Positions 1 through 8,854 of a stretch of DNA of 63,468 nucleotides are shown here, one piece after another. The DNA is from Sporosarcina aquimarina (GTDB lineage: Bacteria; Bacillota; Bacilli; Bacillales_A; Planococcaceae): positions 1-63,468 of the forward strand of contig NZ_JACLBZ010000037.1 of NCBI RefSeq assembly GCF_019748715.1, in the 5' to 3' direction. Position numbers and translations under genes: made by a program. The first letter of the stretch is position 1. Each line of letters begins with the position of its first letter. The notes under the pieces were generated by a model. The model was not told the origin of the DNA, did no database searches, and saw nothing but the letters and a program-made list of their open reading frames with translations.

Positions 1-305
1 TAAGTTTTGTTCAGTTTAGTGTTGACAATCCACCCTGTGGTTTTGGGGGAAGGGAGACCACTGTTTATTGATATAAGACAGAGGTTGAATTTGAAATTGA
101 TTAACACCACAACTTATTCTTCCGGCGTTGTTCAATTAATCTACCATTTGGATAGAAATTAAATACAAAAATGTCATTAGGCAATATTTGTTAGTAAATT
201 TTACAACAATCGTGTGCAATTCTTGAACGAGAATTTTCGTTTGTTCAGAAATAGAGCCAAATTGTTAAAAGAGGATTGTCCTGTTAAAAGAAATGAGGAT
301 GGAAT
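1..305. other. Gene-free left edge
   Basis: I see no supportable coding region here. The stretch is AT-rich. It holds a TTGACA-like hexamer near 23-28 without a convincing -10 partner, and an imperfect inverted repeat around 215-250. It ends in the GAGGATGG ribosome binding site of the next gene. Confidence 0.4.
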
Positions 306-956
306 ATGTCAGTAGATCAATATATGCAAGAAAAGTTTCCTAACTTAAAACTTAGACCACCACTATTTTATAATTGGAGTATTGGTATTCGCTATGAATT
401 AGGAGTGAATTACGAATTAGAAAATATCCATGAAAGCCATTCTTATTTAGAGGAGGTTTATAAAAGAGCTAGTACTTTATTTAAATCTATCCATTCGTCG
501 AACGATGATGTTTACATCGTAGTGGATGTGAATGACTTTGGGGAGCACAAAGCTTACAAGAGAAAATTAAACATCTTTACTAAGTATGTAAAGGAAAAAG
601 CAATCCTATTTAAGTTACAACACCATATAATTCCTTACATTTTTCCAGAAGATGACGAGGAAGGAACATATAGCACACATAGATTCAGTTTAAAATGTAA
701 AGTATCTGATTTAAACTACTCTCCTATACTTAAAGCAATTTGCAACCAAGACATGGGAGTAAGGCCAAGTATTTTTCACAGAATATATTTTATCAATGTC
801 AGTAAAAACACGATCTTTCACATATATGATGATCGTGGTTGTGATTTGCTAGCTAACTCACTAGATACAATTCGAGGTAATTTTGAAGAATACAATGAAT
901 GGATATTAGATTACGACCGAGACGAGATTGATAACATCTTTAAGAAGAGCCACTGA
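306..956 (+). CDS. DUF3885 domain protein
   Basis: This is a 216-residue soluble protein of unknown function. Its C-terminal half carries the hallmark of the DUF3885 family: a YDDRGCD block near residue 174, followed by an EYNEWILDYDR block near residue 205. No signal peptide or membrane segment is visible, so it is probably cytoplasmic. The ATG at 306 is preceded by GAGGATGG at a short but acceptable distance. DUF3885 proteins are common in Bacillales and often occur alone, and I cannot assign a role. The genes that follow are small membrane proteins with no obvious link to it. Confidence 0.75.
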   Translation: MSVDQYMQEKFPNLKLRPPLFYNWSIGIRYELGVNYELENIHESHSYLEEVYKRASTLFKSIHSSNDDVYIVVDVNDFGEHKAYKRKLNIFTKYVKEKAILFKLQHHIIPYIFPEDDEEGTYSTHRFSLKCKVSDLNYSPILKAICNQDMGVRPSIFHRIYFINVSKNTIFHIYDDRGCDLLANSLDTIRGNFEEYNEWILDYDRDEIDNIFKKSH

Positions 957-1060
957 ATTACTCGAACAATCATATGTCAGAATCGAGTCAGACTTTAAAG
1001 CAACATATGACCAAATTTTTCTTAAGTGGTAGGAAAGAATAAGAAGGGATTATAAATGAC

Positions 1061-1515
1061 ATGAGCTATAATGAGACATTTAATCGCTTTTCTCTCTATT
1101 TTTTAGCGATCTTGATTTCCACCGTACTTTTTGGGTTCTCTTAGCAATCTATTCAATAACATATTTACATGATTCTTGGAATTTCGGTCCAACAATACTG
1201 GTAGTGATCCTTTATTCATTTCCGTTTTTTATGTTTGAGGCTTTCCCAGTTTCATTGTACATCGATTTTTCCGCTAGAATTAAAAATTGTTCGAAATGGA
1301 TAAAGACGTTTTTATATGCGGGTTTCGGCAGTTTGGCAGGTCTTTTGGGGAGCGTAGTTCTATATGATTTATTTCCAATTTTGTCTATGCTTATTTTCGG
1401 CATGGTCGGTGGAGTTATTCACTATTTCATATTGGCACTAATAAAAAGATTATCAAATAGCAACGTTGCCGGTGATTTGTCTGGAGGAAAAAGCCGTACA
1501 ACGTTGTGCCAGTAA
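1061..1515 (+). pseudogene. Frameshifted small membrane protein gene
   Basis: The reading frame opens at ATG 1061, behind an AAGAAGGGAT ribosome binding site, and stops after 27 codons at a TAG near 1139. The next frame then continues as a hydrophobic protein to 1515. One extra T in the T5 run at 1128-1132 would join the halves into a single product of about 150 residues, with several membrane segments and a smooth junction. The downstream half alone starts inside a membrane segment, so it is unlikely to be a complete gene. The cause is either a real one-base deletion or a homopolymer sequencing error. The function is unknown. Confidence 0.55.
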
Positions 1516-1561
1516 AAGTTCATTTAACTGATTACAAATAGGTAAATTAAGGAGGGTTTTA

Positions 1562-1798
1562 ATGAAGTTGTTGTTATCCGTTCTCTTAGCAGGGTTTTTA
1601 GGCACCTTGGTTTTCCTCGGTCCTATTGGAATATATATTTTATGTGCAATTATTGTTGGAGTCATTTTCAGGTTATTTATCTTAATTAATGAGATACATA
1701 AACAGGTAGTACCGATCAATAGCAATGACAGATCGAAAGATGTTTATGAAAGATACATAAAAGAGAGGGAAGAAAGAGAACGGGAAACTAATGTATGA
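1562..1798 (+). CDS. Small membrane protein, hypothetical
   Basis: A 78-residue protein with two closely spaced hydrophobic stretches in residues 1-45, ending in a highly charged tail rich in Glu and Arg. The ATG follows a strong AGGAGGG ribosome binding site about 6 bases upstream, which supports translation. It lies 46 bases after the frameshifted membrane gene and may belong to the same transcript. I do not recognise a family. Confidence 0.55.
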   Translation: MKLLLSVLLAGFLGTLVFLGPIGIYILCAIIVGVIFRLFILINEIHKQVVPINSNDRSKDVYERYIKEREERERETNV

Positions 1799-1919
1799 TG
1801 TTCTTGTATCATAGAGAGTATCTGTATAAAAAATGATCGCGAAGTTCCAATAGTCCAGCCTATTGAAACAATCGTGAATGTTTAAAAAAGGAGTATGATT
1901 CCAAATCGTAACGTCTACT

Positions 1920-2525
1920 ATGCCAAACATAATCGATAAGGCTTTATTTAAAAGAGCTATTAAGTTTTTCATATTTGCAGCATCCATAACAATACTTGCC
2001 GCAATCATAACGTACATAATCAATCCGGATTTAAAAGAGGTAATGAAAGGAATAGACAGTAGGGCGTCCGAACAAGTTAAAGAAGCTACTGGTGTGGATA
2101 AAGTATGGTCATATATTGTAAATAACGGTTTCATGGTACCTTTTCAGATGTTTATCCTAGCCTTGATTCCAATACAATTTTTGTATTTTCTCAATATCAT
2201 TACAACAGTCTCCTTGCCAGGAATTCTTTTTGGAGTTGCGTTGCAAAGTGATTTTGGAAAAGGCTTTGAAATTATACTTTCTTCTCTTCCTCACTATGTT
2301 TTTGAGGTTTTTGCGTTATGCTTACTTGCAGCGGCTCTATTTGAATTGAACCGAGTGATTAGAGCGAATATAAAAAATATATTTAAGAAAGATAGATTGG
2401 GATTATCATTTATTAAGCCATTTTTAGCAACTGTAAGGACGTACGCTTTTTTTGTTTTACCCATCATTATTTTAGCCGCATTACTGGAAACGTACATAGC
2501 CGATTTCCTATATAATTTATTTTAA
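1920..2525 (+). CDS. SpoIIM-family (DUF95) membrane protein
   Basis: A 201-residue integral membrane protein with about four or five hydrophobic segments. The region near residues 120-140 contains LPHYVFEVFAL, which matches the LPHG-x-E-x-pattern typical of the SpoIIM/DUF95 family. The family includes sporulation protein SpoIIM of the DMP peptidoglycan-degrading complex, but also many non-sporulation paralogues. Nothing nearby suggests that this is the sporulation gene itself. The start at ATG 1920 has only a weak ribosome binding site, so the exact N-terminus is uncertain. Confidence 0.6.
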   Translation: MPNIIDKALFKRAIKFFIFAASITILAAIITYIINPDLKEVMKGIDSRASEQVKEATGVDKVWSYIVNNGFMVPFQMFILALIPIQFLYFLNIITTVSLPGILFGVALQSDFGKGFEIILSSLPHYVFEVFALCLLAAALFELNRVIRANIKNIFKKDRLGLSFIKPFLATVRTYAFFVLPIIILAALLETYIADFLYNLF

Positions 2526-2561
2526 TTGATAGAAAAAGCTTTTTAAAAGGAGCGGAGTGTC

Positions 2562-3473
2562 ATGGAATATGCTGCAGACAGGACTCAAAGCAAATATATG
2601 ATCGGGGTAGCGGCTCTCATATTATCGGCAATCCTCACTGCGCTAAGTCAGGTTTATTATGGGAATCGGGTACAATCTGTTCATCCTTTTTTATTCACCG
2701 GTATTAGTTTTTTTATTACGACTTGTTATTTTCAATGGTTTGCACGTAAGCAAAGGCTGCCTTATTATTGGCGGAAAGCCATTTCTCCATTAGTAAAGTT
2801 GAATCTTTCATCCGCGTTAACGTTCATGGGTTTTTACTATGCGTTGAAGTATATTGAGCCAGCCATTGTCAGTTCATTGGAGATGGGGATTGGCCCTTTG
2901 TTTGTCATCTTGATTACCCTTTTTTAAAGAAAAGCCGTTGTACTAGAAAAATGGGGAATAGCAGTTGGAACTTTGCTTACGACTTTTTTGCTAATTTATG
3001 CAGTTTTCACGGGACAATCCGCTACCGCAATACAATGGGATGTGAATGTTCTTCTTGGTATTTTTGCGAGCGTGGCATGTGGTTTAGGCGCAGTGTTATG
3101 TACTATTTATTCCAAGCAGTTAAGCAATGAAGGCTGGACGAGTTCAATGATATTATCAAAACGATTTTACGGCATTATTTTACTATCATTCTTTTTTACA
3201 TATGATCTGATTTTTGATTATGCGCTAGAGAATATTGGATGAATTTTGGTAATAACATTTACAGGTGTTCTCATCCCCATGTACTTACTGCAAAAAGGAA
3301 TACAGTACTGTGAAACTTTTTTGGTTATGATGTCTTTATGTTTCATACCTGTTATTACCTTTTTCTTGCAATTGTTTGATTCGAGACTGCAATGGTCGAA
3401 TTTAACTCTAGTAGGGGTATTGCTGTTATTCGGGCTAGGAATTTCGAGTGTGTATGTGGAAAGGAAAGCTTAA
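2562..3473 (+). pseudogene. DMT/EamA-family transporter, two in-frame stops
   Basis: One continuous frame from ATG 2562 (ribosome binding site AAAGGAGCGG) to 3473 encodes a protein of about 300 residues with ten predicted hydrophobic segments. These are arranged as two EamA-like halves of the drug/metabolite transporter superfamily. The frame is interrupted by TAA at 2925-2927 and TGA at 3240-3242, with hydrophobic and alignable sequence continuing after both. Because the frame never shifts, this looks like genuine decay by point mutation. The three pieces should not be read as separate genes. Confidence 0.75.
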
Positions 3474-3594
3474 CTCCCAATATCGAATTGTCCTATTTTG
3501 GTGATTCACTTTCTCTAGCTTAATTTTCCCAATAGATTGCAACGATCCTAAAGAAACGTCAATAAAAAATTAATTGGAAGATGGTGGATCGGTC

Positions 3595-4014
3595 ATGGGG
3601 AGTATTTTTGTAAAGTTAATTCTAATGATATCTGTTTTCAGTCTTTTCGTCTTTTTTCTTAATAAGATTCTTAGGAAATGGCTGAACGTGGAAAAGAAAA
3701 AGCCTTTTTCGTATGACCATGTAAATGCCAAACATAAAAAGATTGATTGGACAATTAGAATTGCTTCCATTGTTTTGCTGTTAATTGGTTATTCCGTTAA
3801 CATTACACGCGTACCTACAGAGCGTATTTGGTTTTTGGAGACGTATTTCATTTTATTCGCCTTTATGATTGTATCTGAAACAGTTAGAGCTGTTATGGAA
3901 AAACGATATGCTGAAAATGGGAATAATTATATTTTCACGATTATTCAAATGGTAGTTTTCTCAATACTTTTATTTTCGTTATTTATAACTGATTTTTTCG
4001 GCTTATTTGGATAA
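3595..4014 (+). CDS. DUF4181 membrane protein
   Basis: A 139-residue protein with four hydrophobic segments. After the first membrane segment it shows the DUF4181 signature, a KWLNVEKKKPFSYDHVN stretch followed by KHKKIDWTIR. I chose ATG 3595 over the upstream TTG at 3574 because GGTGGA lies 8 bases before it and because the first membrane helix then begins directly after Met-Gly. The function of DUF4181 is not known. It is common in Bacillales next to other small membrane proteins, as here. Confidence 0.65.
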   Translation: MGSIFVKLILMISVFSLFVFFLNKILRKWLNVEKKKPFSYDHVNAKHKKIDWTIRIASIVLLLIGYSVNITRVPTERIWFLETYFILFAFMIVSETVRAVMEKRYAENGNNYIFTIIQMVVFSILLFSLFITDFFGLFG

Positions 4015-4088
4015 CCTTAATTAGGCGCGATTTATACAAATTTTATGATAGAGATGCTTTATCAGTTAATTAAAGGGAGAGTTATATT

Positions 4089-4451
4089 ATGATCATCGGT
4101 TTACACCATGCACAGATTACAATTCCCACTGGGGCTGAAGAAGAGGGGAAAAAGTTTTATTGCGAAATTCTTGGTTTAACGGAGAGAGAAAAGCCGGATT
4201 CCTTAAAAGGACGTGGGGGATTTTGGTTAGAAGTCGGAGATCGAGACGTTCACGTGGGGACAGAAGATGGGTTTGACAGAGTCACAACAAAAGCTCACTT
4301 AGCTTATCAGGTACAGGATATTTCATATTGGAGAAGCGTGTTAAAACAGCATAACATTCAAGTGATTGAAGGAGTTCCCATCCCAGGTTTCGAACGATTT
4401 GAATTCAGAGATCCTTTTGGTAACCGAGTGGAGATGATCCAGGAAGTATGA
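4089..4451 (+). CDS. VOC-family (glyoxalase-like) protein
   Basis: A 120-residue cytoplasmic protein of the vicinal-oxygen-chelate superfamily. It opens with a GLHHAQITIP strand carrying a likely metal-ligand His. In the middle are the FWLEVGDRDVHVG strand and a further His segment, and it ends with the FRDPFGNRVEMIQ signature whose Glu is usually a metal ligand. The length fits one VOC domain pair. VOC proteins include glyoxalase I, dioxygenases and resistance proteins, and nothing here fixes the substrate. The ribosome binding site AAAGGGAGAG precedes ATG 4089. Confidence 0.8.
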   Translation: MIIGLHHAQITIPTGAEEEGKKFYCEILGLTEREKPDSLKGRGGFWLEVGDRDVHVGTEDGFDRVTTKAHLAYQVQDISYWRSVLKQHNIQVIEGVPIPGFERFEFRDPFGNRVEMIQEV

Positions 4452-4502
4452 GGTTGAGATTCAGAAGCTTGAATTGAACCGGAAAAGAAAGGATGTTAGA
4501 CC

Positions 4503-4661
4503 ATGGATGGTAGTATATTTTTTGCTTTTCTTCCCATTTTAGGTTTGTTATTTTATATGGTTCCGGCTATATTCATTGTTTGGTTTCTAGTGAAATTCAT
4601 TAAAATACAGGACCGCAGAAATGACATACTGCAGAATATTGCCGATAAGTTAGATAAGTGA
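4503..4661 (+). CDS. 52-residue single-pass membrane protein
   Basis: A short frame beginning ATG-GAT-GGT behind an AAAGGATG ribosome binding site, ending at TGA 4659-4661. The product has one long hydrophobic stretch (about residues 5-34) and then a charged tail, KFIKIQDRRNDILQNIADKLDK in outline, which looks amphipathic. Such small tail-bearing membrane proteins are frequent in Bacillales but have no known role. It is supported by the ribosome binding site and the clean membrane/tail architecture. Confidence 0.5.
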   Translation: MDGSIFFAFLPILGLLFYMVPAIFIVWFLVKFIKIQDRRNDILQNIADKLDK

Positions 4662-4799
4662 TAAGGACTCTGAAGGTATATCGTATGATTTATCAACAAA
4701 AGGATGCTAATTCACCTAATGGGCGCTGTTCTTGAAAAAAGATCAGCGCTCATTCTTCATAATTGGAGCTGATTTGTGAATAGAGTTCAGAAAGGGAAA

Positions 4800-5040
4800 A
4801 TGCCAATGAAGAGAAGATTATTAGTAGCATCGGTAATTATGTTTGTCGGTTAAGGCAGCTCTCTCGTGTTCAATTTGAATTCACTTAGTTGGACGTTTAA
4901 AACGACTTATTTTGTTATTGTTGCAAGTGTTTTAATCGTTATCGGGGTAGGCCTTCTCTTCTGACTCTTCAGAAAACTGAAAAACGGTAAGACTGATAGT
5001 GTAAAATTAATGGGTTTAGTCTACGAAGAACACTGTGCCT
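4800..5040 (+). pseudogene. Decayed two-helix membrane protein gene, two stops
   Basis: A frame from ATG 4800 (or 4806) encodes a basic N-terminus, one hydrophobic helix, a short loop, a second helix and a basic tail. It is cut by TAA at 4851-4853 and TGA at 4962-4964. The hydrophobic pattern continues across both stops in the same frame, as expected for a relic of a protein of about 75 residues. It lies between intact small membrane protein genes. Confidence 0.45.
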
Positions 5041-5142
5041 GAATCGGATCCAGATTACAGAATAAAATATAGTAATATCTCATTTAGTAATTATGAGGGG
5101 GGTAATTTGTTTGGGAAAAGATCGTCTGTGTGGAGGGGTAAA

Positions 5143-5571
5143 ATGATTAATAAGCGTATTTTAAAAACAATTAATTGGTTTGTGTTCATATCCCTTGTTT
5201 TGATAGGGGTTATTACAGCAGTTTTTGCATTTTTAGATATAAATAGTACATCACATTCTTTTGATGCTGATCAATCTCGCGCTGAGTTTCGTTGGAGTTC
5301 AATACACACAGCTTTCTCGGTAGTATTAATTCTTCTTTTGACCTTTTTGGGATTAGGTTGGAAGCGACTGTTTCCTTTCAATGTTCCCATTGCTTTGATC
5401 ATAGCAGGATTATTGTATTCGCTATTTTTTTTAACGTTTACAGTTGGCTGGGTAGGCATGGTGGGACTACTTGGCTTAGCCATTGCTATCGTGGTAGGAA
5501 TGATATTAATAATAGTGTATTCCGTTTATTTATTGAATGAAAAACGGAAAAGGTCATCTAATAATACGTAG
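5143..5571 (+). CDS. Four-helix membrane protein, hypothetical
   Basis: A 142-residue protein with four membrane segments and a basic C-terminal tail. The reading frame is open further upstream to 5035, but ATG 5143 is preceded by a strong GGAGGGG ribosome binding site, and the extra upstream residues have no membrane character, so I use 5143. No family is recognised. It may be related to the neighbouring small membrane proteins, which together look like an accessory set. Confidence 0.6.
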   Translation: MINKRILKTINWFVFISLVLIGVITAVFAFLDINSTSHSFDADQSRAEFRWSSIHTAFSVVLILLLTFLGLGWKRLFPFNVPIALIIAGLLYSLFFLTFTVGWVGMVGLLGLAIAIVVGMILIIVYSVYLLNEKRKRSSNNT

Positions 5572-5775
5572 CCACCACTTTTTTCTGCAATTATTATAGG
5601 ACAATTTAATACGTCGATTGAAGTCTAGTGAGGAGTAAAGTAGCAATTTTAGGAACCCTTTCGGACGGTTGTTTGATAGTTATTAGCCTTGTCAGAGATA
5701 AGGGCTTTCGCGAGCAATAAAATGTATCAGAAAGTTATACATCCAGTTCAATTGATAGAAAAAGGGGGGAACAAA

Positions 5776-7599
5776 GTGAGTAATCACAATAATAAGTTCT
5801 TTAATACTTTCATTTGTTTTCTACTCCTTTGGATCCTATTTGGATATAACCCTCAGTCAACGTTTTCTGCGAATGAACATATTGATTTAGAAAATAAATT
5901 AGAGAATTATATGCTAGAACACGAGGGAAATGTTGCTGGATTAGCAACGATTGTAATTGACCAAGGTGAAATCATTTACAAAATGAAAGGTTATTCAAAT
6001 ATAGAAGAACAACACCTAGTTAATGAAAATACGGTTTTTGAATGGGCATCCGTTTCTAAAATTCTAATTTGGATCAGTGTTTTGCAATTAGTAGAGTTAG
6101 GAATGCTTGATTTAGAAACAGATATTGAGACTTACTTGCCAAATAATTTCCGCTCCAAAACAAAATTTGAGGATCCGATCACGATGCAGTACTTAATGCA
6201 TCATACAGCGGGATTTGATGATAGTTATACAGATTTAATGATTCATCGTTCAACAAAAAAGAGCTCCTTACGAGAAGTACTTGAAGAGGCCGATATTAAA
6301 CAAATATTTCCTCCTGATGAAGTCGTTGCCTATTCAAATTACAGTAGTGGTCTCGCTGCCTATATTGTTGAGGAAGTGAGTGGTCTAGACTATCGGGAAT
6401 ACGTACGGAAGAATATTTTAGAACCACTTCAAATGACGAAAACCGCAATAGATCCTGAACAAGACGATAACAAATGGGTGAAAGAACGGCGGAAAGAAGT
6501 GCAGGGATATTCGAATACGCTGCAATTAATCGAACCTAATTTTTACTCGATTCCTATGTATCCAGTAGGTAGTGCTATGGGAACAGCTACAGATCTGCAA
6601 AAGCTGTTACAAGCGTTATTAACCGAGGATGGAACCCCCTTATTTAAAGATAAAAAAACGATTAATATAATGTTTGAGCCAACATTATATTACCCAGAAA
6701 TCAATATCCCAAGGGTTGCAAACGGTTTATTTTATTTACCTTCGAAAAGTCAGCATGTTTATGGTCACAGTGGGAATTCTAAGGCTTTTAGCTCCTCATT
6801 TTATGTAGATAGAAAAGAACGTATCGGAGTTTTAGTGTTGACAAACATTAAAGATGAAAGTACGTTCACAGCGGGGATTCCTGAAATCATTTTTGGAGAA
6901 TATGAACATGGAGAAAATGAAGAAAAAGTAGAAGATTCATCTCAGTGGAAAGGTATTTATGAGCCGGCCCGGTTACCACGACACGGATTTAGTAGAGTGT
7001 ACGGGTTATTTTTAAGAAGCAAGACGAAGCAAAATGGGTCACACGATTTAATGGTAAACGACTTGAAGTATTCACAGCTAGAACCAGGCATCTACAGAAC
7101 AGAAGATGGATTCAGTATACACAGTCTGGACCTTTATTCACATCATCCGCAAACTAAAAAAATGTTATCTAATATGTATTCAGATTTACTTTACGTCCCT
7201 TACTATAAACACTTCCTAGAGTGGGGAGGAATTATTCTAGGATTATTCGCTATACTGTTTTCTTTACTCTGTAGTATAGTCACGATTTTTAGAAGAATAT
7301 GGAATGAAAAATATCTGCACTTATTACTATTTACTCAACATATTTTAAATCTACTTGTTTTTACTAATATTCTTTGGATAGTTTATAAGGCCTCATCTAT
7401 GGTAAGTTATTCATTTCTTAAGCCATTTTTAACTTTAAATTTTGTTTATATAGTGATCACTCTTATCAATAGTGGGTTTATAATTGTTAAAATAAAAGGT
7501 AAAATACTATCTAAATATAAGAAAATCGTTTGGATTATGACAATTATTTTTACAGTTATTTTGTGCGTAAATATTTTGTATTGGGCGTTTTATTATTAA
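5776..7599 (+). CDS. Serine hydrolase, beta-lactamase/PBP4*-like, membrane-anchored
   Basis: A 607-residue envelope protein. Residues 8-31 form a signal or anchor segment. Residues about 38-390 form a class C beta-lactamase-type domain with the SVSK motif at residues 92-95 (nucleophile Ser92, Lys95), Tyr186-Ser-Asn188, and a HSG triad at 331-333 in place of KTG. The C-terminus adds four hydrophobic segments after about residue 505, a layout seen in Bacillus PBP4*/FmtA-like hydrolases. GTG 5776 follows AAGGGGGG; the frame is open 29 codons further up, but without a ribosome binding site. The substrate is unknown; peptidoglycan or D-amino-acid peptides are plausible. Its last codons lie in the 26-bp direct repeat. 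Confidence 0.8.
   Translation: MSNHNNKFFNTFICFLLLWILFGYNPQSTFSANEHIDLENKLENYMLEHEGNVAGLATIVIDQGEIIYKMKGYSNIEEQHLVNENTVFEWASVSKILIWISVLQLVELGMLDLETDIETYLPNNFRSKTKFEDPITMQYLMHHTAGFDDSYTDLMIHRSTKKSSLREVLEEADIKQIFPPDEVVAYSNYSSGLAAYIVEEVSGLDYREYVRKNILEPLQMTKTAIDPEQDDNKWVKERRKEVQGYSNTLQLIEPNFYSIPMYPVGSAMGTATDLQKLLQALLTEDGTPLFKDKKTINIMFEPTLYYPEINIPRVANGLFYLPSKSQHVYGHSGNSKAFSSSFYVDRKERIGVLVLTNIKDESTFTAGIPEIIFGEYEHGENEEKVEDSSQWKGIYEPARLPRHGFSRVYGLFLRSKTKQNGSHDLMVNDLKYSQLEPGIYRTEDGFSIHSLDLYSHHPQTKKMLSNMYSDLLYVPYYKHFLEWGGIILGLFAILFSLLCSIVTIFRRIWNEKYLHLLLFTQHILNLLVFTNILWIVYKASSMVSYSFLKPFLTLNFVYIVITLINSGFIIVKIKGKILSKYKKIVWIMTIIFTVILCVNILYWAFYY
7570..7595 (+). repeat. 26-bp direct repeat, left copy
   Basis: This stretch, inside the final codons of the serine hydrolase gene, is identical to 12989-13014. 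It includes the core GTATTGGGCGTTTTATTA. The two copies bracket about 5.4 kb. Duplication of a gene's 3' end is what site-specific integration or recombination between short repeats leaves behind. Confidence 0.7.
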
Positions 7600-8026
7600 A
7601 TATTTCATGTCGATAATGAGAAAATAATTTGAGATACCAAGTATAGATACAACCAAAATAGAACGACAACTTTAAAAATAGATTGTATAACAACCAGGCC
7701 ATTTAGTTGAATAAAATAGCTAAGGGAAGTAGAAGAAAATATCATTGATTAAAAGGAAATGGTGGAGAATACCTTGAAAAAAGTTGTCATTCCCATATTA
7801 GGGGAATAAGAATTTAAAGGTCCTTTACCTCACCTAAGGAGAAATAATGAAATAATATTGATTTAATTACTGTCCAACTCAGAAGGTTGGTTCAGTTCAA
7901 GAATTTACTTAATAACAAGAGAATAAATCTATGCCAGTTATACCAATAATAAACATTGACGAGACACCATTTAGTGACCTATTGTAAAGACACTGAATGG
8001 TATCCTATTTGTGAGGGGGGGAGGTT
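7600..8026. other. Gene-free leader region with an aborted short frame
   Basis: No gene longer than about 12 codons is supportable in these 427 bases. A TTG at about 7774 with a GGTGGAG site opens a frame that stops after 11 codons, which looks like a truncated relic. The 3' end carries the inverted repeat annotated separately and the GAGGGGGGGAGG ribosome binding site of the ArsR gene. Confidence 0.4.
7966..8001. promoter_or_regulatory. Inverted repeat upstream of arsR-type gene (candidate operator)
   Basis: The arms ACCATTTAGTG (7966-7976) and CACTGAATGGT (7991-8001) are complementary with one mismatch and are separated by 14 bases. They lie 25 bases before the start codon of an ArsR-type repressor. 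Imperfect palindromes at this position are usual autorepression operators for the family. The site could also form an RNA hairpin. Confidence 0.45.
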
Positions 8027-8326
8027 TTGAGCGAGAAAAAAGAAGGTCGTGATGTTTATGAAGCCGTCGCAGACCCAACGAGACGTAAATTGCTACGTAT
8101 ATTGGCAGATGCAGGGGAGTTACCTTTGTACGAACTAACTGCCCCATTCCAAATAGGGCGTACTGCAGTTTCTAAACATTTGGCTATCCTGAGAGAAGCG
8201 GGTTTGGTTACCGTTCGTAAAGTTGGAAGGGAAACAAGGTATCGAATAAATGCGGCCCCCTTGCAGGAAATTAAAGACTGGGTATCCTTTTATGAGAACT
8301 TTTGGGTGGAAAAGTGTCGCATTTAA
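8027..8326 (+). CDS. ArsR-family (SdpR-like) transcriptional repressor
   Basis: A 99-residue winged-helix regulator. It opens with the VYEAVADPTRRKLLRIL helix typical of autorepressors of the SdpR/ArsR type, followed by the recognition helix GRTAVSKHLAILREAGLV and a wing ending VGRETRYRINAAPL. No metal-binding cysteine motif is present, so it probably does not sense a metal. The start is TTG 8027 with a very strong GAGGGGGGGAGG site. It lies 26 bases upstream of an AHSA1-type gene, a pairing widespread in bacteria in which the repressor controls its partner. The inverted repeat at 7966-8001 is a likely operator. Confidence 0.8.
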   Translation: MSEKKEGRDVYEAVADPTRRKLLRILADAGELPLYELTAPFQIGRTAVSKHLAILREAGLVTVRKVGRETRYRINAAPLQEIKDWVSFYENFWVEKCRI

Positions 8327-8352
8327 AAAAATTACTATCGGAGGAATAAACT

Positions 8353-8763
8353 ATGGCAGACGTAACATTAGATTTTCAATTTACAAGTTCTATTGAACAA
8401 GTGTGGAAGGCATTAACAGATTCAGATATGTTGGCAAAATGGATATGGAACAATGACTTTAAACCAGCTGTCGGAGAAAAATTCCAATTCCGTTCTGAGC
8501 CAAATGAATGGTGGGATGGAATTGTTAATGGGGAGGTACTCAAAGTTGAGGAACCTCATATATTGTCTTACACTTGGGCAAGCGCTGGAGAAACCACTAT
8601 GATTACATGGACATTGAAAACAGGTGCGGACGTTGCTACACATTTGCATTTTGAACAAACAGGTTTCAGTGAGGAAACAAAAGCAACCAAAGGAGCTATT
8701 GAAGGAGCTAAATATAGTTGGACGAACTTTGGTGAGCAACTTAAAAAAGTGTTGGAACAATAA
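8353..8763 (+). CDS. AHSA1/SRPBCC-family protein
   Basis: A 136-residue protein of the START/SRPBCC fold (AHSA1, activator of Hsp90 ATPase homologue family). It begins with the typical FTSSIEQVWKALTDSDML strand-helix, continues with KWIWNNDFKPAVGEKFQFR, and contains a central YTWASAGETTMITWTL strand pair. It ends in the long helix that covers the ligand cavity. The bacterial members bind small hydrophobic ligands or are of unknown function. It is preceded by a GGAGGAAT ribosome binding site and probably co-transcribed with the ArsR gene. The terminator at 8809-8836 closes the operon. Confidence 0.8.
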   Translation: MADVTLDFQFTSSIEQVWKALTDSDMLAKWIWNNDFKPAVGEKFQFRSEPNEWWDGIVNGEVLKVEEPHILSYTWASAGETTMITWTLKTGADVATHLHFEQTGFSEETKATKGAIEGAKYSWTNFGEQLKKVLEQ

Positions 8764-8808
8764 TCGTATTTTGCTTTAATTAAATGAATGGATAAAATAG
8801 ATCATGTT

Positions 8809-8836
8809 AAACAGATCACTAAAATGATCTGTTTTT
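8809..8836 (+). terminator. Intrinsic terminator after ArsR/AHSA1 operon
   Basis: A 10-bp stem (AAACAGATCA and TGATCTGTTT) with a 6-base loop, followed by a short T run. Confidence 0.8.
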
Positions 8837-8854
8837 CGTTTTAAGGAGAACAGG

